Origin: Pengzhenrongella frigida | Lineage (GTDB): Bacteria > Actinomycetota > Actinomycetes > Actinomycetales > Cellulomonadaceae | Assembly (NCBI RefSeq): GCF_004168625.1 | Contig: NZ_SDWW01000001.1 | Location: forward strand, 1 to 64,000 | Reading direction: 5' to 3' | DNA length: 64,000 bases | Part shown: in pieces, positions 1 through 6,070 of the stretch | Layout of the letters: every line of letters begins with the position of its first letter | Position numbering within the stretch: position 1 is the first letter of the stretch | Position numbers and translations under genes: made by a program | Notes under the pieces: model-generated | Databases searched by the model: none | The model's input: only the letters and a program-made list of their open reading frames with translations | Told to the model about the DNA's origin: nothing

Positions 1-78
1 GCTGCCGCAACTCCGTCTTTGTGGTCCTGAGCGGACAATCTTGAGCGTGCCATATCCACGCTAAGCGACACAGTACAC

Positions 79-1860
79 ATGTTCGAGAGCGCGGGTTCAG
101 GCCAGGGAGCGGGCGAGGTCACGGCGGGTGTCGTGACACCCGCGCCGCGACCCGGACCCGACGCGCCCGAGCCCGCCGCATCGTCGGTCGAGCCGCTGGG
201 AGCGACGCCGGTGACGGTCGCGGCGAGCGTGGACCTGGTGTTCGCGGCCATGATCGCCGAGCTGCTGGTGCGCCCGTCCGCGACCACCCACACCCCGCCC
301 GCCACACCCCGCACCCCCGGCACCCTGTCCGGCGCCAGACGACGACGCCCACCGGCCTCGGGGGCCCCGGACTGGGCCCCGGGCGGGATCGCGGGCATCC
401 TGGACGCCCACACCCCCGGCATCGACCTGACCACCCTGCTCGACGACCTCGACCCCGCCCACGTGTCCGACACCGCCCTGATCGAGATCATCGCCGCCTG
501 GGAACGCACCAGCTCCTGGGCCGCGGCCCGCCAAGGCGACGCCATCGCCGAGCTCGCCGCCCGCCGCACCACCAGCCGCACCCTGGAGTTCACCGGCGAC
601 GAGATCGCCGCCCGCCTGGCCATGACCCGCACCGTCGCCGAAGCCAAGGTCACCCTCGCCCAAGCCCTCACCGCCGCCCCCGAGGTCCACACCGCCCTGA
701 CCACCGGCACCATCGACACCCGCAAAGCGATCATCCTCACCGAAGACACCGCCCACCTGCCCCGCGACCACGCCCGCGCCCTGCAAAGCGCCGTCCTGCC
801 CGACGCCGGCGACCTCACACCCCCCGCCCTGCGCAACCGCCTACGCCGCACCGAGCTCACCACCAACCCCGCGGCCACCACCGACCGCCACACCCGCGCC
901 GCCGCCGGTCGCCGCGTCACCCTGACCCCCGCCAACGACGCCATGGCCTGGCTCACCGCCTACCTGCCCGCCCCCGACGCCACCACCATCTACGACGCCC
1001 TCACCGCCCTGGCCACCACCACCGCCCCCCGCCCCACCAGCACCAGCAGCACCGGCGGGACCGGGTCAGGTGGCGCGGACGCGCCCGGCGCCCCCGGCGA
1101 CGACCGAGGCATCGACGCCCGCCGCGCCGACGCCCTCACCGACGTCCTACGCACCGTCCTGGACACCGGCCTGACCCTGACCGGCACCCACCTGGCCACC
1201 ACCCACCGGCGCCGCCCGCACCTGAACGTCACCGTCGCGGCCACCACCCTGCTCGGCCTGGACAACACCCCCGCCGAGCTCGCCGGCTACGGCCCCATCC
1301 CCGCCCACCTGGCCCGCCAGATCGCCACCGACGCCACCTGGCGGCGGATCCTGACCGACCCCACCACCGGCGACACCCTCGCCGTGGGGACCTGCACCTA
1401 CCGCCCCGGCGCCGACCTGACCCGCACCATCGCGACCCGCGACACCACCTGCACCTTCCCCGGCTGCCGCACCCCCGCCTACCGCTGCGACCTCGACCAC
1501 CTCACCCCCTACGACCACACCCTCCACCCCGGCAGCGACCACCTCACCGGTCACCCCAGCCATCCACCCCAGACCCGGTGCGAGAACCTGCACACCCTGT
1601 GCCGCCACCACCACCGCCTCAAGACCCACACCAACTGGGACGTCTACCGCGACCCCACCACCGGCACCACCCACTGGACCGCACCCACCCAACACCGCTA
1701 CGCCCGACCCCCCACCCCCGCCGCAAGCCCCACCCGCGCCGCGACATCCGGCGCACCCGGCGCACCCGGCGGCAGCCCGCCAGGATCCGAACCACCCGCC
1801 TCCGAACCGCCCGCCTCCGGACCACCGCGCCACGACCTCGGACCACCACCACCGTTCTGA
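79..1860 (+). CDS. DUF222 / HNH endonuclease-signature protein (13E12 family)
   Basis: 593 aa. Residues about 110-330 form the alpha-helical DUF222 region. The C-terminal 110 residues carry an HNH nuclease fold: CTFPGC, then CDLDHLTPY, then CENLHTLCRHHHRLKT, giving the two zinc-binding Cys pairs, the catalytic DH and the terminal HH/H. Both ends are low complexity: Pro/Ala-rich at the N-terminus and repeated PPASEPPAS-type units at the C-terminus. These proteins occur in many copies per genome in actinobacteria; their cellular role is not established, although the HNH residues are intact enough for nuclease activity. The ATG at 79 is the first start available and has no good ribosome binding site; the true start could lie further in, because the first ~90 residues are unstructured. 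It stands alone on the plus strand. Confidence 0.85.
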   Translation: MFESAGSGQGAGEVTAGVVTPAPRPGPDAPEPAASSVEPLGATPVTVAASVDLVFAAMIAELLVRPSATTHTPPATPRTPGTLSGARRRRPPASGAPDWAPGGIAGILDAHTPGIDLTTLLDDLDPAHVSDTALIEIIAAWERTSSWAAARQGDAIAELAARRTTSRTLEFTGDEIAARLAMTRTVAEAKVTLAQALTAAPEVHTALTTGTIDTRKAIILTEDTAHLPRDHARALQSAVLPDAGDLTPPALRNRLRRTELTTNPAATTDRHTRAAAGRRVTLTPANDAMAWLTAYLPAPDATTIYDALTALATTTAPRPTSTSSTGGTGSGGADAPGAPGDDRGIDARRADALTDVLRTVLDTGLTLTGTHLATTHRRRPHLNVTVAATTLLGLDNTPAELAGYGPIPAHLARQIATDATWRRILTDPTTGDTLAVGTCTYRPGADLTRTIATRDTTCTFPGCRTPAYRCDLDHLTPYDHTLHPGSDHLTGHPSHPPQTRCENLHTLCRHHHRLKTHTNWDVYRDPTTGTTHWTAPTQHRYARPPTPAASPTRAATSGAPGAPGGSPPGSEPPASEPPASGPPRHDLGPPPPF

Positions 1861-1891
1861 CGCGAGAGCCGATCTGCACTTCTGCGCTCTC

Positions 1892-1929
1892 GCCCCAGCA
1901 CGGTGAACCAGCCCCAGCACGGTGAACCA
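1892..1929. repeat. 19-bp tandem duplication after the DUF222 gene
   Basis: The 19-bp unit GCCCCAGCACGGTGAACCA occurs twice in perfect tandem, starting 32 bp after the stop of the DUF222/HNH gene. The 140-bp gap that holds it contains no other recognisable gene. Confidence 0.85.
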
Positions 1930-2000
1930 GGGAGATCCCAGGACCGGTCACCGTGGGTCAGAACGGGACTTACCCCGCAGGATGACTGATACTCATCGAC

Positions 2001-3665
2001 ATGAGTGCACCCTTACCTCGGGAGCCGAGCGCGACGCCCGGCGCCGACGATCCCCGACCTCCAGCACTCTCGCCAGAGGTCTCGGCCACCCCCACGGTGC
2101 TCGCGGCAGTGGCCGGAATCCTCGCGGCGGCGACGACCCTCGGCGTCGCACAGCTGATGTCGGCTCTCGTCTCCCCCGACGCATCACCGTTGGTCGCCGT
2201 CGGCGGGGCCTTCATCGATGCGACGCCTCCGTGGCTCAAGGACTTCGCCGTCGCGACGTTCGGCACGGCCGACAAGCTCGTGCTGCTGATCGGCATGGGC
2301 CTCGTGATCACGGCCCTCGCGGCCCTCGCGGGCGTGCTCGGACGCCGCCGATGGTGGCTCGGGGCCGCGCTGGTCGTGCTCCTCGCCGGGGTGGGCGCCG
2401 CCGCTGCCGCACTGCGGCCCGGCGCCGGCACGCTCGCACCGTTGCCGAGCATCGCCGGCGCCGCTGCCGGGCTGTACGCGCTCCGGGCGCTCCTCGCGCG
2501 CATCCCCGAACCGGCGCCGTCGTCGAGATCCACCGCCGCGTCGGACTCCTCCGCCGCGTCGGACACCTCCGCCGCATCGACCACCACCCCCGGTGGCTTC
2601 GACCGCCGCTCGTTCCTGACCGCCGCGGTGGTCACGACGGCGATCGCCGCCCTGGCTGCGGTCGGCGGTCAGCTCCTCAGCCAGGCCACCCGGACGGTTC
2701 AGGCCGCCCGCGCCGCGATCCGACTCCCGGGCGCGGCCCGACCCGCTGCCGCGCTGGCACCCGGGGTGGAGGTGGACGTCGTCGGCGTCACGTCGTTCGT
2801 CACTCCGAACGACGACTTCTACCGGATCGACACCGCCCTCCTTGTCCCCCAGGTGGATGTCGAGAGCTGGTCGCTCCGAGTGCACGGCCTGGTCGAGGAG
2901 GAGGTCGTCCTGTCGTTCCAGGACCTGCTCGACGCCGAGCTCGTCGAGTCCTGGGTCACGCTCACCTGCGTCTCGAACGAGGTCGGCGGGACCCTCGCCG
3001 GCAATGCGAAGTGGCTGGGCCTCCCGGTGCGCGAGGTGCTCGCCCGCGCCCGACCGACGGCCGATGCCGACATGGTGCTCTCGACCAGCTCTGACGGGTT
3101 CACCGCCTCCACGCCGCTGGGCGCGCTCACCGACGACCGCGACTCCCTGCTCGCGATCGGCATGAACGGCGAGCCGCTGCCCATCGAGCACGGCTTCCCG
3201 GTCCGCATGATGGTGCCCGGCCTGTACGGCTACGTCTCGGCGACCAAATGGGTGGTCGACCTCGAGGTGACCCGCTTCGCCGACCGGCGGGCGTACTGGA
3301 CCGACCGCGGTTGGTCAGCCGAGGGTCCGATCAAGACCGCGTCCCGGATCGAGGTGCCCCGGCCCGGCGCCTCGGTCTCCGCCGGACGTGTCGCGGTCGG
3401 GGGCACCGCGTGGGCGCAGCACCGCGGGATCACCCGGGTCGAGGTCCGGGTGGACGACGGCGACTGGGCGCCCGCCACCCTGGCCACCGAAGCCTCGGTC
3501 GACACCTGGCGGCAGTGGTCCTACGCGTGGGACGCGACGGCCGGGGATCACACCCTCACGGTGCGGGCGACGGACGGGACCGATGAGGTCCAGACGAGCC
3601 AGACGGCTGCACCCGCCCCCGACGGCGCGAGCGGCTGGCACTCGGTCGACGTGTCGGTGAGCTGA
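2001..3665 (+). CDS. Membrane-anchored molybdopterin-dependent oxidoreductase (sulfite oxidase/YedY superfamily)
   Basis: 554 aa. Residues 30-165 contain about four hydrophobic segments. A Tat-like motif DRRSFLTAA followed by one more hydrophobic stretch (about residues 200-225) then leads into an extracytoplasmic catalytic part. Residues 270-420 match the oxidoreductase molybdopterin-binding domain; Cys323 in TLTCVSNEVGG is at the place of the Moco-ligating cysteine. Residues about 440-545 are the Ig-like Mo-cofactor dimerisation domain. Proteins of this build transfer electrons to or from small oxyanions or oxides outside the membrane; the substrate here cannot be read from sequence. No haem-binding domain is seen, so an electron partner must be supplied elsewhere. 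The ATG at 2001 gives an intact first membrane segment but lacks a clear Shine-Dalgarno. Confidence 0.85.
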   Translation: MSAPLPREPSATPGADDPRPPALSPEVSATPTVLAAVAGILAAATTLGVAQLMSALVSPDASPLVAVGGAFIDATPPWLKDFAVATFGTADKLVLLIGMGLVITALAALAGVLGRRRWWLGAALVVLLAGVGAAAAALRPGAGTLAPLPSIAGAAAGLYALRALLARIPEPAPSSRSTAASDSSAASDTSAASTTTPGGFDRRSFLTAAVVTTAIAALAAVGGQLLSQATRTVQAARAAIRLPGAARPAAALAPGVEVDVVGVTSFVTPNDDFYRIDTALLVPQVDVESWSLRVHGLVEEEVVLSFQDLLDAELVESWVTLTCVSNEVGGTLAGNAKWLGLPVREVLARARPTADADMVLSTSSDGFTASTPLGALTDDRDSLLAIGMNGEPLPIEHGFPVRMMVPGLYGYVSATKWVVDLEVTRFADRRAYWTDRGWSAEGPIKTASRIEVPRPGASVSAGRVAVGGTAWAQHRGITRVEVRVDDGDWAPATLATEASVDTWRQWSYAWDATAGDHTLTVRATDGTDEVQTSQTAAPAPDGASGWHSVDVSVS

Positions 3666-3726
3666 CCCGCACGCGGCGCACCGGCACCTCTCAGAGCAGC
3701 GACCAGCGTCGGTGCGCTGACCTCGA

Positions 3727-3771
3727 CTCAGAGCGCGGCGCCTCAGAGCGCGACGGCTCAGAGTGCGGCGA
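3727..3771. repeat. 15-bp tandem repeat (3 units) crossing a stop codon
   Basis: Three 15-bp units of the form CTCAGAGCGCGGCGC lie at 3727-3741, 3742-3756 and 3757-3771, with 1-3 differences. The stop codon of the minus-strand gene ending at 3758 (TCA on the plus strand) is inside the third unit. Every unit repeats a TCA in the same phase, so loss or gain of a unit would shorten or extend the protein by exactly five residues or leave it unchanged. Confidence 0.85.
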
Positions 3772-4420
3772 CTCCGGGCGCGCCGGTCGGCTCGGGCGCT
3801 GCCACGTCGCGGACCCAACGCCCGTCCTCGGCCCGGAACCCGACGCGCGCGTAGTAGTCCTGCGGGTCGGCGATGTCGGACGGTGCCACGAGGCGCCGGA
3901 AGCCCGCCTGCGCGAACACGCCGCTGCGGCGGTAGACGAACTCGCCCGGGGTGAAGTCGCGGAACCGTTTGGTCACGTAGTCGAGCTCGACCTGCCCGAC
4001 GCCGTCCCCGGCGTCGCGCACGACGACGACCCCGACCATCTCGTCGCCCCGCAGCACAAGGAAGGCCAACCGACCGGGCACGCCCTGCTCCCACGCGAAT
4101 CCCGGCTGGAAGGTGCGGATGTCGGCGAGGTTCACCCCGAGCACGTGCGCCAGATACGCATCGGTCGGCTCGACCTCGACGACCTCGTACGTCGCCTCGT
4201 CGTGCCGCTCACGCTGCAGCCGGATGAGCCAGTACACGTCGATGATCGCGATCACGCCGTTCATCGCCACGAACGGCCAGATGCTCAGCGCCGCGTTGTA
4301 CCCGGTCGCGAGCACGGCTCCGACCAGGTTCAGCACCCGGAAACGCAGGACACGTGCTTGGGCGAGGGAGGCGACCACGAGGGCCGAACCCAACCAACCG
4401 ATGACTTCGAGCCAGACCAT
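3758..4420 (-). CDS. Membrane protein with C-terminal GNAT-like domain
   Basis: 220 aa from the ATG at 4420, chosen because MVWLEVIGWLGS opens a clean first membrane segment. Residues 1-75 hold about three hydrophobic segments with the pattern of small YgjV-type membrane proteins (IGWLGSALVVASL, then a stretch ending in VYWLIRLQRER). Residues about 85-205 are soluble, and the order of strands and the end YYARVGFRAEDGRWVRD look like an N-acetyltransferase-type fold; I cannot identify an acetyl-CoA loop with confidence. It is convergent with the molybdopterin oxidoreductase and its stop lies inside a 15-bp repeat array. The domain pairing (membrane bundle plus GNAT-like) is by eye only. Confidence 0.6.
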   Translation of the reverse strand: MVWLEVIGWLGSALVVASLAQARVLRFRVLNLVGAVLATGYNAALSIWPFVAMNGVIAIIDVYWLIRLQRERHDEATYEVVEVEPTDAYLAHVLGVNLADIRTFQPGFAWEQGVPGRLAFLVLRGDEMVGVVVVRDAGDGVGQVELDYVTKRFRDFTPGEFVYRRSGVFAQAGFRRLVAPSDIADPQDYYARVGFRAEDGRWVRDVAAPEPTGAPGVAAL

Positions 4421-4503
4421 GCCAGGGAGCCTAGTCTCGGCGGCTAGCCTGGCCGAGCCCCGGCGACCTCGACGGCGCGCCACGGTGCACGAAGGAGCGA
4501 GTC

Positions 4504-5433
4504 ATGCGGGTGGGCATCATCGGTCTGGGATCGATCGCGCAGAAGGCCTACCTGCCGGTCCTGGCGTCGTTGCCGGGGGTCACGCCCGTGCTGGTCACGC
4601 GGGACCCCCGCACGCTCGCCGCGATCGGGGACGCCCACCGGATCCCGGACCGGTTCGGGTCGGTCGACGACGCGATCGCCGCCGGTCTGGACGCCGCGCT
4701 CGTGCACACCCCGTCGCCCACGCACCCCGAGATCGCCTCGTTGCTGCTCCGTGCGGGCGTGCCCGTCCTCGTCGACAAGCCGTTGGCCACCCGGTACGAG
4801 GACGCCCGCGACCTGGTCTCGCTCGCCGCCGAGCTCGACGGCTCGCTGATGGTCGGGTTCAACCGCCGATACGCGCCCGCCTATCGGGCCCTCGCGGACT
4901 GGTCGGACGCCGACGTCGTCACCCTCACCAAGCACCGCGCCTCGGCTCCGGGCGTCGCCCGCGACATGGTCTTCGACGACTTCATCCATGTGATCGACAC
5001 TCTGCGGTTCCTGGTCCCGTCCACCCTCGCCGATCTCGTGATCACCACGTCCGTGGCCGACGACGGCCGCTGCCGCCGTCTCGCGGTCCAGTTCACCGGG
5101 ATCGACGACCGGCTCGCCGTCGGCGTCATGAGCTGGACGGCCGGGCTGACCGACGAGGTCCTGGACGTCATCGGCGACGGCCGCCGGCGACGGGTCACGG
5201 ACCTCGCCGACGTCGAGGACCTGGTCGGCTCCGCGCGCCTCACCCGCCGCGACGGCTGGGCGCCCGTGGGCCGGCTCCGCGGCTTCGAGTCGATGGTCGA
5301 GACCTTCCTCGCCGCCGCCCGCGACGGTCGCCGTCTGGACCCGACGGACGCCCTCGTGACCCACGAGATCTGCGAGCGCGTCGTGCACCACGCCACCCGG
5401 CCGGGGCGTGGTGACGCGGCCGGGCCCGAGTAG
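4504..5433 (+). CDS. Gfo/Idh/MocA family oxidoreductase
   Basis: 309 aa. The N-terminus GIIGLGSIAQKAYLP is the Rossmann dinucleotide-binding loop. VDKPLATRYEDA at about residues 92-103 is the EKP-type motif holding the conserved Lys, and VGFNRRYAPAYR follows as in this family. The C-terminal two-thirds is the usual alpha/beta substrate domain. Members oxidise or reduce sugars, inositols or virulence-factor-like substrates with NAD(P). No sugar operon surrounds it, so the substrate is unknown. The start has a good ribosome binding site (GAAGGAGCG, 4493-4501). Confidence 0.85.
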   Translation: MRVGIIGLGSIAQKAYLPVLASLPGVTPVLVTRDPRTLAAIGDAHRIPDRFGSVDDAIAAGLDAALVHTPSPTHPEIASLLLRAGVPVLVDKPLATRYEDARDLVSLAAELDGSLMVGFNRRYAPAYRALADWSDADVVTLTKHRASAPGVARDMVFDDFIHVIDTLRFLVPSTLADLVITTSVADDGRCRRLAVQFTGIDDRLAVGVMSWTAGLTDEVLDVIGDGRRRRVTDLADVEDLVGSARLTRRDGWAPVGRLRGFESMVETFLAAARDGRRLDPTDALVTHEICERVVHHATRPGRGDAAGPE

Positions 5434-5448
5434 GAACGCCGGCGAAGC

Positions 5449-5475
5449 CTTACAACGAGTGCCGAGGTGTCGATG
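5449..5475 (+). promoter_or_regulatory. Sigma-28-like promoter (CTTA-N16-GTCGATG)
   Basis: CTTA at 5449-5452 and GTCGATG at 5469-5475 are separated by exactly 16 bp. Transcription would start near 5483, giving a leader of about 30 nt with a GGAAGGTC ribosome binding site in front of the lipoprotein ATG at 5513. It is the weakest of four such elements in the window, with one mismatch in the -35 and two in the -10 relative to CTCA/GCCGATA. Confidence 0.45.
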
Positions 5476-5512
5476 CTTTAGCCGACAGTCGCACACTTGA
5501 CGGAAGGTCACC

Positions 5513-6070
5513 ATGGACGCCCGCCGCCGGAACCGCACAGCCGCGGCCACCACCGCGATCGGGATCCTCGGAATCCTCGCCGCCTGCAGCAGCACCGCGC
5601 AGGCGAGCCCCGTCGTCGTCGTGCACGAAGCCACCCTGGCGACGCTGTCGAACCTCGAACCTCCCACCGCGGCCGACGTCGCCCTCACCGTGGAGCGGGC
5701 CGACGGCACTCTCGTCCAGCTGAGCATCCCGCAGCTCGAGGCACTGCACACGGTCTCCGCCGAGCTGTACGAGCCCTTCCTCGACACCCGGGTGACGTTC
5801 CAGGGCGTACCCCTGCGGGATCTGTTCGCGTTCCTCGAGATCCCCGCGTCCGCCACCCAGCTGCACACCGTCGCCCTCAACGAGTACGAGGTCTACCTCC
5901 CGGTCTCGATCGCGGACGACCCCGAGGCGATCCTCGCCACCCGGGCCGACGGCGAGCTGATCCCGCTCGACGAAGGTGGACCGACCCGCGTCGTGCTCAC
6001 CGACGACCACCCCCAGGCACATGACGAGTCCCTCTGGATCTGGAGCCTGAAGATCCTCTCGATCCCATGA
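5513..6070 (+). CDS. Lipoprotein with degenerate molybdopterin-binding (sulfite oxidase-like) fold
   Basis: 185 aa. A lipoprotein signal peptide ends at lipobox LAAC (Cys25). The remainder resembles a stand-alone oxidoreductase molybdopterin-binding domain: a DLFAFLEIP segment where the full enzymes have the VREVL-type helix, EYEVYLPVSI, and the characteristic end ESLWIWSLKIL. The Moco-ligating cysteine is absent: the only Cys in the protein is the lipobox one. It is therefore unlikely to be a redox enzyme and may instead bind a ligand outside the membrane. Its stop overlaps the start of the GGDEF/EAL gene (ATGA), so the two are translationally coupled, which suggests it is the sensory partner of that membrane protein. 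Confidence 0.7.
   Translation: MDARRRNRTAAATTAIGILGILAACSSTAQASPVVVVHEATLATLSNLEPPTAADVALTVERADGTLVQLSIPQLEALHTVSAELYEPFLDTRVTFQGVPLRDLFAFLEIPASATQLHTVALNEYEVYLPVSIADDPEAILATRADGELIPLDEGGPTRVVLTDDHPQAHDESLWIWSLKILSIP

Noticed and set aside
1965-1976. A DevR-type box (GGGACTTACCCC) before the molybdopterin oxidoreductase
   Set aside because: Only the first half matches; the GTCC half is absent and no second feature supports it.
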